A DNA stretch of 64,000 nucleotides from Brevibacterium limosum (GTDB lineage Bacteria > Actinomycetota > Actinomycetes > Actinomycetales > Brevibacteriaceae), in the NCBI RefSeq assembly GCF_011617705.1, contig NZ_CP050154.1, forward strand, positions 2,480,001 to 2,544,000, in the 5' to 3' direction. The notes beneath the pieces were generated by a model. The model did not search any database. It was not told the DNA's origin and worked only from the letters and a program-made list of their open reading frames with translations. A program made the position numbers and the translations under genes. Shown piece by piece: positions 37,425 through 45,404 of the stretch. How positions within the stretch are numbered: the first letter of the stretch is position 1; every line of letters begins with the position of its first letter.

Positions 37425-38186
37425 CTATCTGCCGAAGCGACGCTGGCGCAGACCGTAGTCGCGCACGGCACGGAGGAAATCTGTGCGACGGAAATCCGGC
37501 CAGTAGGCTTCGCAGAAGTAGAACTCGGAATAGGCGCTCTGCCACATGAGGAAGCCGGAGAGTCGCTGTTCTCCCGACGAGCGGATGATGAGGTCGGGAT
37601 CGGGCTGACCCTTGGTGTAGAGGTGTTCGCCGATCTGCTCCGGAGACAGCTCGGAGATGATCGTCTCCAGATCCGTGCCGTCGTCGGTCCGCGTCCGCAG
37701 CAGGGACCTGACCGCGTTGACGATCTCCTGCCGACCGCCGTAGCCGACGGCGACGTTGACGCGCATTCCGCAGTCATCGTCTGTCGTCACTGCTTCCAGC
37801 CGGGCTCGCAGATCCGAGGGGAGGATGTCGAGATCACCGACGAGCTGGACGCCGACGCCGTCGAGCGCTGCGATCTTCTCCACCAGATCCGAGATGATCT
37901 CGATGAGGATCGACACCTCTTCGGCCGAACGGGCGAGGTTCTCTTTGGACAGGACGTAGAGAGTGACGATCTCCACATCGATCTCGTGACACCACCCGAG
38001 GAATTCGACGATCTTCGCCGCTCCGGCCCGGTGACCGTCGGCGGTCGTCGCCCCGAACTCCTTCGCCCATCGGCGGTTGCCGTCGGTGATGACGCCGACG
38101 TGTCGCGGAACCGGAACCGACTTGTCGAGCTCACGTTTGAGCCGTCGCTCGTACAGCCGATAGAGCAGGTTCACGGGTCGCGCCAC
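37425..38186 (-). CDS. Cis-prenyl (Z-) diphosphate synthase of the UppS family
   Basis: The 253-residue enzyme has the catalytic ITDGNRRWA (Asp35) and the conserved C-terminal RSSGEQRLSGFLMWQSAYSEFYF. It elongates allylic diphosphates with cis units. The orthologous neighbourhood in M. tuberculosis holds Rv1086, a short-chain Z-farnesyl diphosphate synthase, next to a hemolysin-III gene as here, so a short-chain product feeding decaprenyl phosphate synthesis is plausible, but chain length cannot be read from the sequence. Confidence 0.9.
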   Translation of the reverse strand: MARPVNLLYRLYERRLKRELDKSVPVPRHVGVITDGNRRWAKEFGATTADGHRAGAAKIVEFLGWCHEIDVEIVTLYVLSKENLARSAEEVSILIEIISDLVEKIAALDGVGVQLVGDLDILPSDLRARLEAVTTDDDCGMRVNVAVGYGGRQEIVNAVRSLLRTRTDDGTDLETIISELSPEQIGEHLYTKGQPDPDLIIRSSGEQRLSGFLMWQSAYSEFYFCEAYWPDFRRTDFLRAVRDYGLRQRRFGR

Positions 38187-38289
38187 AGCTGTCCTCTTCC
38201 ATATGGGTCTTCGGTCGGATCGAACACTGTACAGACTACTAGCCGACGATGCTGAATGAGGCCTCAGGCCCGCTCGCTACTATGGAGGC

Positions 38290-39075
38290 ATGAATGCTCC
38301 GCTCACCGATTCCTCTCCAGTCGTTCCCGACGGCTCCAGGCCGGTCGGTTCCGCAGGTGCGAATGATGCTTCGTCCGCCGATGACCAGCGCATCGCCCGT
38401 CGCCGCTCGGCGCTGCGGGCCGAGCTGACGAAGCTGGCAGGTCAGGTCAAGCCGAAGCTGCGAGGCTGGTTCCACGCCGGCGCATTCCCGCTGGCGATGC
38501 TCGGCGGCCTGGCGCTGGTGATCATCTCCCCGACGATCGAATCGCGTATCGCGGCTGCGATCTTCGCCATCACCGGCATGCTGCTCTTCGGCACCTCCGC
38601 CGTCTATCACCGGGGCCGCTGGCGCACCCGCGTCCGCCTCGTCCTGCGACGGCTCGACCATGCGAACATCTTCCTCATCACCGCCGGCACCTACACTCCT
38701 CTGGCCGTGCTGATGCTCCGCACCGACCAGGCGATCCTGCTGCTGTCCGTCCTGTGGGGTGCCGCCGCGCTCGGCGTTGCCTTCCGTACGATCTTCACCA
38801 CTGCGCCGCGGTGGCTCTTCGTCCCCATCTATGTCGGCTTCGGTGTTGCCGGAGTCGGCTACATCCCCCAGATCTGGACGACGGACCTCGCCGTCGGCCT
38901 CCTCGTCGTCCTCGGCGGCGTGTGCTATATCGCCGGTGCCGTGATCTACGGAATCAAACGGCCGAACCCGTCGCCGAAGTGGCTCGGCTTCCACGAGATC
39001 TTCCACATTCTCACGATCCTCGGCTACGGCTGCCATCTCGCCGCGCTCATCATCGCCGCCGTCGCAGCCTACTGA
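38290..39075 (+). CDS. trhA: Hemolysin III (TrhA)-family membrane protein
   Basis: This 261-residue protein has seven hydrophobic helices from residue 55 onward, with the family motif SAVYHRG near 105 and RLDHANIFLITAGTYTP, and ends with FHEIFHILTILGYGCHL. These His, Ser and Asp residues resemble the putative metal site of PAQR proteins. The first 45 residues are a disordered polar extension. It is monocistronic and ends at a strong bidirectional hairpin. Confidence 0.9.
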   Translation: MNAPLTDSSPVVPDGSRPVGSAGANDASSADDQRIARRRSALRAELTKLAGQVKPKLRGWFHAGAFPLAMLGGLALVIISPTIESRIAAAIFAITGMLLFGTSAVYHRGRWRTRVRLVLRRLDHANIFLITAGTYTPLAVLMLRTDQAILLLSVLWGAAALGVAFRTIFTTAPRWLFVPIYVGFGVAGVGYIPQIWTTDLAVGLLVVLGGVCYIAGAVIYGIKRPNPSPKWLGFHEIFHILTILGYGCHLAALIIAAVAAY

Positions 39076-39130
39076 CTCCTGTCGGCCCTGGCCGGGCCGT
39101 CCGGTCATCGGCAGGGTCCGCTGATACGGC

Positions 39131-39164
39131 AAGGGCGCGATCACCACTCGGTGATCGCGCCCTT
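39131..39164. terminator. Bidirectional intrinsic terminator
   Basis: AAGGGCGCGATCACC and GGTGATCGCGCCCTT form a perfect 15-bp stem with a 4-base loop, between convergent trhA and the membrane protein gene. The stem also carries a flanking A-run and T-run on the two sides. Confidence 0.85.
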
Positions 39165-39182
39165 CTCTGCTGACTCAGGGTT

Positions 39183-39560
39183 TCAGGACCGCTCGTCGGA
39201 CGATTCCGAGGAATCCGTCGATTCCTCCGTCGCGCCGCCTCGGCGATCTGCGTCGTCTGTCCCGGCTGCCCCGTCCGTACCGTCGGATTCAGTGTCTGCG
39301 GTCTTCGCTTCGGGTGCTTCTGGACCCGAGAGCTTCGACTGGTTGGGCACCACATGCCTGCGCAGCGGAATCGGGTAGGCATCGCTGGCGCCCGAGCGCG
39401 CCCGCACCCGGCGGACACGGCGCAGAGCGTCGCGGATGAGGAAGATCGTCAGGATGACCACCGCGAGAGTGGCCAGGAAGCCGATGGTCCCGGGTGTCAC
39501 CAGATCCGGGTCCGGCGTCCCACCGTCGGGAGTCGAAGCTGGAGCAGACGCGAGAATCAT
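39183..39560 (-). CDS. Small membrane protein adjacent to mca
   Basis: The 125-residue protein has one membrane helix (about residues 26-45: IGFLATLAVVILTIFLIRDAL) followed by a basic stretch and an acidic, low-complexity tail. In M. tuberculosis a small membrane protein gene (Rv1083) likewise follows mca. It overlaps the mca stop by four bases, so they are co-translated. The function is unknown. Confidence 0.75.
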   Translation of the reverse strand: MILASAPASTPDGGTPDPDLVTPGTIGFLATLAVVILTIFLIRDALRRVRRVRARSGASDAYPIPLRRHVVPNQSKLSGPEAPEAKTADTESDGTDGAAGTDDADRRGGATEESTDSSESSDERS

Positions 39561-40567
39561 GCGTGGGAGTCACTTTCGGTCGGGACGGCGGAATCGACGT
39601 CGAAATCATCTTCTGCCGGCGATTCCGGGAGCATCCCCTCATCGGGAACACGACGACCGTCGTCGAAGGTCACCGCCGCGAACAGATCGGTCTCCTGGAA
39701 CTCGATCTCCGGGTTCAGCGGCTCACGGCCGGTCAGATCGAGTGCCAGCTCGAACTCTTCTGTCGGCCAGTACGTGCGAGCAGCCTTGCGAGAAGCGGAG
39801 AAGAAGCCGCCTTCGGGGTCGATCTGTGTAGCGTGGGAGAGCAGCGCACGGTCACGGGCGGAGAAGAATTCTGCGCAGGAGATGCGGGTGCTCAGCCAGT
39901 TGCGGCGTTGCTTGTCGCGCTTCTTGAAATCCTCGAGATGGTCGGCGAACGGGGAATCGAGCCCCGCCTCGAGCATCTTCTCGTGGATGGTGATCCACTT
40001 CCTCGCCGACAGATCCTGATTGAAATAGGTCTTCTGCACCTGCCAGGGCTCACCGAGCTCGGGGTGGGAGGACGCATCGGCGGCGGCCGCGACGGCGGCC
40101 ATGGTCACAGCGTGGTTCTTGATGTGGTCGGGGTGCGGATAGCCGCCGAGTTCGTCATAGGTCGTCACCACCTGCGGACGGAAGGTGCGGATGATGTGCA
40201 CGAGTGGCAGCATGGCCACCTCGTCGGGGACACGATAGAAGCATCCCGGAGGGGTCTGTCTGTCGAAATCCCCGTCGGGCAGACCCGAGTCGACGTGACC
40301 GACCCACACATGCTCGGCACCGAGAGCGGCGGCGGCGGTGGCCATCTCCTCACGGCGGAGACCGGCGATATCTCGGCTGGCCTTCGGGCTCTGCAGCAGT
40401 GCGGGGTTGAGGATGTCGCCGGCTTCACCGCCGGTCATGGTGGCGATGAGCACCCGGGCACCCAGAGAAGCGTACTTCGCGCTCGTTGCCGCACCCTTGG
40501 AGGATTCGTCATCGGGGTGGGCATGGACGGCCAGCAGGCGCAGCCCATGGTACGGAAGCGAAGTCAT
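39557..40567 (-). CDS. mca: Mycothiol S-conjugate amidase (Mca)
   Basis: Mca splits mycothiol S-conjugates of electrophiles into a mercapturic acid and GlcN-inositol, detoxifying drugs. The zinc-binding motif AHPDDE starts at residue 16 (His17, Asp19, Asp20), with a further conserved stretch, TMTGGEAGDILNPAL, near 45 and HPDHIKNH near 145. The total of 336 residues and the arrangement next to DUF4307 and greA support Mca rather than MshB. It demonstrates that the organism makes mycothiol. Confidence 0.92.
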   Translation of the reverse strand: MTSLPYHGLRLLAVHAHPDDESSKGAATSAKYASLGARVLIATMTGGEAGDILNPALLQSPKASRDIAGLRREEMATAAAALGAEHVWVGHVDSGLPDGDFDRQTPPGCFYRVPDEVAMLPLVHIIRTFRPQVVTTYDELGGYPHPDHIKNHAVTMAAVAAAADASSHPELGEPWQVQKTYFNQDLSARKWITIHEKMLEAGLDSPFADHLEDFKKRDKQRRNWLSTRISCAEFFSARDRALLSHATQIDPEGGFFSASRKAARTYWPTEEFELALDLTGREPLNPEIEFQETDLFAAVTFDDGRRVPDEGMLPESPAEDDFDVDSAVPTESDSHA

Positions 40568-40690
40568 ATCCTAAATGTCCCTTTCGATTCAGCCTGGTGG
40601 CCACCTGCTGCCGGTGCTGTGGCTGACATGATCGCCGGCAGAGGATCGACTACTCTAGATTAGTGCGCGAAGTACTTAAAGAGGAATTCA

Positions 40691-41116
40691 ATGACTGAGG
40701 TAACAGTGGCACCACCACTGCATGACGATCGCTACGGCCGGACCCGCAAGCCCAGGCGAGAGCTGAGCAGTCGGGCGAAGATCATCGCCGTCATCGTCCT
40801 CACTGCGGTGGTCGCCGTCATCGCGGTCTGGGCGTTCCGCCCGCAGACGAATCCCACAACACCGCGCACTCTTGACTATTCGGTTGTCGACGATTCTTCA
40901 ACGCAAGTCAGCGTCGGAATATTTCCCGATCGGGAGCGCGACGTCCACTGCATCGTCCAGGCGACGAATGAGCACGAAGCGGTCGTCGGCTTCACCGAGG
41001 TGACCGTTCCCGCCGATCCGAACGCCGACCCGAATTCGCCGAAACGCCTCGACATCGATCTGGCCACGACTCAGCTGGCCGCCTCCGGTCACGTCGACAA
41101 CTGCTGGTTCGAGTAG
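40691..41116 (+). CDS. DUF4307 membrane protein
   Basis: This 141-residue protein has one helix at about residues 30-48 (IIAVIVLTAVVAVIAVWAF) and a C-terminal extracytoplasmic domain with the conserved ATNEHEAVVGF and HVDNCWFE. It corresponds to M. tuberculosis Rv1081c, between greA and mca. The RBS AGAGGAAT precedes ATG 40691. The function is unknown. Confidence 0.85.
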   Translation: MTEVTVAPPLHDDRYGRTRKPRRELSSRAKIIAVIVLTAVVAVIAVWAFRPQTNPTTPRTLDYSVVDDSSTQVSVGIFPDRERDVHCIVQATNEHEAVVGFTEVTVPADPNADPNSPKRLDIDLATTQLAASGHVDNCWFE

Positions 41117-41301
41117 ATCCCTCTGGTCGCGCGGTTCGGCCGCCTGGTGAGAGCATCGGCGCCGAGCTGCTCGGGCTCCTTCGAATAGTTCTCGCACGGG
41201 GGCGTGTCTTGCCGTTGCAAGCCGCCGACTCGCGGCGGGGTACGTGATTGAGCTCATCGTTTTTCTCTGCAGATGCGTTACACTGTAGTTTCATTCAACT
41301 T

Positions 41302-41329
41302 CCGGGCGTGCCCATACGCCCGGTTTTTT
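41302..41329 (+). terminator. Intrinsic terminator in the greA 5' leader
   Basis: CCGGGCGT and ACGCCCGG form an 8-bp stem with a six-base loop, followed directly by six Ts. It ends 47 bases before the greA ATG and lies 185 bases after DUF4307. It may end the DUF4307 transcript, attenuate greA, or both. Confidence 0.8.
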
Positions 41330-41376
41330 CGTTGCCTGACACGCCCGTCAGTGCACCGACCGAAGAAGGAGAAGTC

Positions 41377-41871
41377 ATGACCGAGGAAGTCACCCAGGAA
41401 GAGACATGGTTGACCCAGGAAGCCTTTGACCGCCTGTCGAAGGAACTCGAGCATCTCTCCGGACCGGGTCGTGCAGAGATTGCTGAGAAGATCGAAGCCG
41501 CCCGCGACGAGGGTGACTTGAAGGAGAACAGCGGCTACCACGCAGCGCGAGATGAGCAGGGCAAGCAGGAAGCACGCATCCGCCAGCTCGAGGTGCTGCT
41601 GCGCAACGCCAAGGTCGGCTCCAGCGACAGCGACGGCAAGACCGTGGCTCCCGGAAGCGTCGTCACCGCAACCGTCGCCGGCAACAGCATGCGGTTCCTG
41701 CTGGGCAACCGCGAGATCGCCGGAGACTCCGATATCGACGTCTTTTCGGAGAAGTCGCCTCTCGGCGCCGCTGTGCTCGGTGTCAAGGCCGGAGACACAA
41801 CCTCCTACGAAGCTCCGAACGGAAAGACCATCGAGGTCAAGGTCGACTCCGTCGAGGCCTTCACCGGCTGA
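41377..41871 (+). CDS. greA: Transcription elongation factor GreA
   Basis: GreA enters the RNA polymerase secondary channel and stimulates cleavage of backtracked RNA. The 164-residue protein has the N-terminal coiled coil with the tip containing acidic DEGDLKENSGYHAARDEQ and the C-terminal FKBP-like domain ending GKTIEVKVDSVEAF. The acidic Asp-Glu at the tip is the conserved metal-binding pair. The ATG at 41377 has GAAGGAGAAG upstream. Confidence 0.95.
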   Translation: MTEEVTQEETWLTQEAFDRLSKELEHLSGPGRAEIAEKIEAARDEGDLKENSGYHAARDEQGKQEARIRQLEVLLRNAKVGSSDSDGKTVAPGSVVTATVAGNSMRFLLGNREIAGDSDIDVFSEKSPLGAAVLGVKAGDTTSYEAPNGKTIEVKVDSVEAFTG

Positions 41872-41882
41872 TTGTGAACTGA

Positions 41883-41920
41883 GCGAAGTGGGCGGGTGCG
41901 ATCGCACCCGCCCACTTCGC
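41883..41920. terminator. Perfect 38-bp palindrome, bidirectional terminator
   Basis: The arms 41883-41901 and 41902-41920 are perfectly complementary over 19 bases. It lies between convergent greA and the AI-2E-family gene. With no loop it would form a strong hairpin with a few bases unpaired at the tip. Confidence 0.8.
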
Positions 41921-41968
41921 TGTTCGCTCCGGCCCAGACGCCTCTCGCACGGTCGCCCGGTCCGGACC

Positions 41969-43423
41969 TCAGTCTTCGGAGCCCTTGTCCGGTCCGTCGG
42001 ATTCTGCCGAACCGGTAGTGCCTGAGCCTGCGACCCTGGTCTTCCCGGACCCTGCCGCGTCGGTCGAGCCGGAAGCTGATGCACGTTCGTCCTCTGCGGA
42101 CTCGTGGACGGCATCGGTGAGCCGTTCCTTCGCCGTCTCCAGGACGGCGGTGGCCTCACGCTCGTCCGAGTCCTGCGGTGGGTCCTCCTCCGCTTCCTCG
42201 GCTTCACCACCGTTCGTCCGCACGATATAGCTGACGACGCTGTTGAGCACCGCCACCAACGGAACGGCGAAGAGAGCTCCGACGATGCCGAAGAGGAAGC
42301 CGCCGCCGGTGACCGCGAGGATCACAGCCAGCGGATGGACGGACACAGCCTTGCCCATCAGGAAAGGCTGGAGGACCTGGCTTTCTATCTGCTGGACGGC
42401 GATGACCACGGCCAACATGATGACCGCGCTGACCAGTCCGTTCGAGACCAAAGCCACGAGCACGGCCACCGCACCGGAGGCGATGGCGCCGACGACGGGA
42501 ACGAACGAAGTGAGGAAGACCAGCACGGTCATGGGGATGACCAGAGGGATCCCGAGGAACGCAGCGCCGATGCCGATGCCGATCGCGTCGACGGCGGCGA
42601 CGAGGATCTGCACTCGCACGTACTGCACGAGGGTCGTCCACCCGCGCAGAGCGGCACCCGTGGCGACGGGGCGGGCAGGGACCGGAAGCAGATTCATCAC
42701 CCATCTGAAGATCTTCTCTCCGTCATAGAGGAAGAAGAACGTCGCGAACAGGCAGACGGCCATGCCGGTGAGGAAGGTGCCCACCGACGAGGTGGCTTCC
42801 AGGGCGCCGCCGAGAAGCTGGCTGCTGTTGTTCTGGAAGAAGTTCGTCGCGGTCTTGATGGCTTCGTCGATATAGCTCGAGATCGTCGAAGCATCGATGC
42901 CGAAGGGACTCGTGGCCAGCCAGCTGCTGATTCCGGACACACCGGCGATGACCTGTTTGACGAGGTCGGGCATACCGGAATAGATCTGCTGACCGACGAG
43001 GCCGAAGAGTCCGAGCACGACGATGATGAACCCGACGAAGGAGATCGCCGCGGCCCCGCCTCGAGGCACACGCTTCTTCTTCAGCCACCCGGTCAGGGGA
43101 GCCAGCAGCGCGGCCAGCAGCAGAGCGATGAGCACAGGCAGCACGACGCTGGAGATCTTCGACAGCAGCCACAGTGCCACACCGATCGCCACCAGCACGA
43201 CGATCGACCGCCACGACCATGCCGCGGCGAGTTTGAGACCTGGGGCCACATAGGGTTTGGCCTCGGCTTCGATCCGGCTGAGCGCGATCTCCTCAGGACT
43301 GACTGCCTGCGACGGGGTCATTTCGGATTCGGACTGGGAACGCGAGGATCCGCGTCCCCGCCGGAACGCCTCCCACGCCCCACGGAAACGGTTCGGAGGA
43401 TGCTGCTGATCGTTTTCGGTCAT
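41969..43423 (-). CDS. AI-2E-family transporter (PurR/YdiK-like)
   Basis: The 484-residue protein is a membrane protein with eight hydrophobic helices between about 72 and 395. It has the family features PVLIALLLAALLAPLTGWLKKKRVPRGGAA and FLMGKAVSVHPLAVILAVTGGGFLFGIVGALFAVPLVAV. The first 60 and last 90 residues are polar and the latter is acidic and low-complexity. Family members export small molecules such as autoinducers or drugs; here the substrate is unknown. Confidence 0.85.
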   Translation of the reverse strand: MTENDQQHPPNRFRGAWEAFRRGRGSSRSQSESEMTPSQAVSPEEIALSRIEAEAKPYVAPGLKLAAAWSWRSIVVLVAIGVALWLLSKISSVVLPVLIALLLAALLAPLTGWLKKKRVPRGGAAAISFVGFIIVVLGLFGLVGQQIYSGMPDLVKQVIAGVSGISSWLATSPFGIDASTISSYIDEAIKTATNFFQNNSSQLLGGALEATSSVGTFLTGMAVCLFATFFFLYDGEKIFRWVMNLLPVPARPVATGAALRGWTTLVQYVRVQILVAAVDAIGIGIGAAFLGIPLVIPMTVLVFLTSFVPVVGAIASGAVAVLVALVSNGLVSAVIMLAVVIAVQQIESQVLQPFLMGKAVSVHPLAVILAVTGGGFLFGIVGALFAVPLVAVLNSVVSYIVRTNGGEAEEAEEDPPQDSDEREATAVLETAKERLTDAVHESAEDERASASGSTDAAGSGKTRVAGSGTTGSAESDGPDKGSED

Positions 43424-43487
43424 GGCTCAACAATAGTTGTTGATGCACTGACAAAGGTGCAATGATGACGCCGGAGGAGGGAAAACA

Positions 43488-44546
43488 GTGGGAAGACGCT
43501 TGATCTATACGCTGGCGACCATGGGAGCCACAGTCGTCGGCGCCGGTGCCTCGGCCGCGGGTCTGCTCCGCCACCAGGCAGGATCGCTGCGTCGCTCCTT
43601 CGACGACGACAAGAATCGTCGCTGTTCCACCTTCACCGAGGCGATCGCCGCCCCACGTGATAACGACGATGACGACTCCGCGGCGCTGGCCATCATCGGC
43701 GACTCCTGGCTGTGCGGGGTCGACGTCGACCCGGAGCAGGCACCTCCCACTCTCATCGGCCGCGGCTTGGCACGAATGCTCGGCACCACTGTGCGGGTCC
43801 AGACCACCGCGCGGCCTTCGGCGCTGTCGGATGATCTGCACCGGCAGGTCGACGAAGTCCTGCGTTCCCCCTGGCTCTCCCGTCAGCTCTCGGACCGGTG
43901 GAGCGAAGACCGTCGGTTTGCGATCATCTCGATCGGCACCGGCGACATCATCCACCCGATCCAGGCGACCATCGGCGTTCCCGTGCTCAACCAGGCCATC
44001 AACAGACTCCAGCGGGAGGGCCGATACAGCGTGTTCGTCCTCGTCTGCCCCAACCTCGGCGGTCTGCCCGGGCTGCGCGATCCGCTCAAGACGTCCCTGC
44101 GTCGGACCTCCCGAGTCCTCGCCGGTTCTCAGTGGCTGGCCGCACTCGCCGCACGCGCGGTTCCGCTGCGATCGACGGGATCACTCAGCGGCACGACACG
44201 CCGGTCTCTGCTCAACGGCTCGGGTCGGTTCCCCAGCGAACTCGGCTATGCGCAGCTGTCCTCGACCCTGCTGTCCGCAATCGCCGAACGCATCGACGCT
44301 CCCGTCATCGTCGACCGCAGCCTCGATATCCCGGAGAAGGGTGAGACCGCCCGCCGCGACGAGCTCGTTCCCGGCGCTGAGGCTCAGTCTGTCGCCGAGG
44401 ACGAATCGAGTGCCGATGCGCAGTCCGGCGCCGATACGCAGCCCGATGTCGAACAGTCTCCCGAACAGCCTGTGGCTGTCGAAGGAGGCGTCACGACGGA
44501 CGACACGCCCGACCAGGCTCCGAATCCGTCGGAGGCCGTCTCATGA
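43488..44546 (+). CDS. SGNH/GDSL hydrolase family protein
   Basis: The protein of 352 residues starts at GTG 43488 with GGAGGAGGG upstream. It has a weak N-terminal hydrophobic segment, the GDSW block (Ser73) as nucleophile, then GTGDIIHP, and lacks the final typical DxxH. The C-terminal ~90 residues are low-complexity and acidic. It is followed by maf with an ATGA overlap. A role in cell-wall acyl-ester metabolism is possible but unknown. Confidence 0.75.
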   Translation: MGRRLIYTLATMGATVVGAGASAAGLLRHQAGSLRRSFDDDKNRRCSTFTEAIAAPRDNDDDDSAALAIIGDSWLCGVDVDPEQAPPTLIGRGLARMLGTTVRVQTTARPSALSDDLHRQVDEVLRSPWLSRQLSDRWSEDRRFAIISIGTGDIIHPIQATIGVPVLNQAINRLQREGRYSVFVLVCPNLGGLPGLRDPLKTSLRRTSRVLAGSQWLAALAARAVPLRSTGSLSGTTRRSLLNGSGRFPSELGYAQLSSTLLSAIAERIDAPVIVDRSLDIPEKGETARRDELVPGAEAQSVAEDESSADAQSGADTQPDVEQSPEQPVAVEGGVTTDDTPDQAPNPSEAVS

Positions 44547-45280
44547 TCCCCGTGGTCCTCGCCTCACAGTCTCCTTCCCGTCGCCAGATCCTCCGAGCCG
44601 GCGGAATCGACCCGGTCATCATCGTCTCCGCGGTCGACGAACGTGCCATCGAGGACGAGTTCACCGGCTCCGTCGGCGATCTCACCACGGCGTTGTCGGA
44701 GGCCAAGGCCCATGCGGTCATCGACCGGATGATCGCTTCCACTCCCCCAGCTCTGCACGGTGCGGAGACCGTCGTCGTCATCGCCGGGGACTCCCTCCTC
44801 GAATTCGACGGCCGAGCCATCGGCAAACCGGGTACGGCCGAACGCACTCGCGCTGTGTGGTCGGAGATCGCCGGTCAATGGACTCAGCTGCATTCGGGTC
44901 ATACGGTCGCCGTGCTCACACGGACGCTTCAGGCGATCGGCGCACCCGGTCGCCCGGCAGCTGACGACCGCACCAGCGCTGCCGAGCGTGCCGAGCGCGG
45001 CGATTCAACGCGATTCGAACTCAGCGCTCTGCGCTCGAAGCGGTCGACGACCTCGGTGCTCATCGGCTCACCCAGTCCACAGGAGCTCGAGGCGTACATC
45101 GCCACCGAAGAGCCCTTCCAGGTGGCCGGGGCGCTGACGATCGACGGATTCGGCGGGGCCTTCGTCGACCGGCTCGACGGCGACCATCTCACCGTGCTCG
45201 GCCTCAGCCTGCCGGTGGTGCGCGAGTTGGTCACCGATATGGGCCTGTTCTGGCCCGATCTGTGGCCTCTCGAGCGCTAG
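44543..45280 (+). CDS. maf: Maf-like nucleotide pyrophosphatase
   Basis: Maf hydrolyses non-canonical or modified NTPs to prevent misincorporation. LASQSPSRRQIL opens the protein, and GDSLLEFDG and GKPGTAERTRAVW carry the metal and catalytic positions; the central GADT of the family is GDSL here. The protein is 245 residues, longer than usual (about 200) because of an insertion around residues 130-155. It overlaps the SGNH gene by four bases. It is next to a biotin-carboxylase gene, as in mycobacteria (maf near accA3). Confidence 0.85.
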   Translation: MIPVVLASQSPSRRQILRAGGIDPVIIVSAVDERAIEDEFTGSVGDLTTALSEAKAHAVIDRMIASTPPALHGAETVVVIAGDSLLEFDGRAIGKPGTAERTRAVWSEIAGQWTQLHSGHTVAVLTRTLQAIGAPGRPAADDRTSAAERAERGDSTRFELSALRSKRSTTSVLIGSPSPQELEAYIATEEPFQVAGALTIDGFGGAFVDRLDGDHLTVLGLSLPVVRELVTDMGLFWPDLWPLER

Positions 45281-45344
45281 ACTCGGTCCAGGTCCGGTAG
45301 ACACGCCCGAGCACATTGAAGTTCTCGTCCCAATTTTTTATCGC

Positions 45345-45383
45345 TGTTCTACAAACCCTTGGTGCTGTTCTCTAAATTGTTCT
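45345..45383 (+). promoter_or_regulatory. Three TGTTCT direct repeats upstream of the carboxylase gene
   Basis: TGTTCT occurs at 45345-45350, 45366-45371 and 45378-45383, spaced 21 and 12 bases. These lie within the 124-base gap between maf and the carboxylase alpha gene. They may be a binding array or overlap the promoter. Confidence 0.4.
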
Positions 45384-45404
45384 GTGATCATACAAAGGAG
45401 CACC

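Noticed and set aside
41222..41238. CCGCCG-N5-CGGCGG hairpin upstream of greA
   Set aside because: It has only six base pairs of low-complexity GC and no T-tract; chance is likely.
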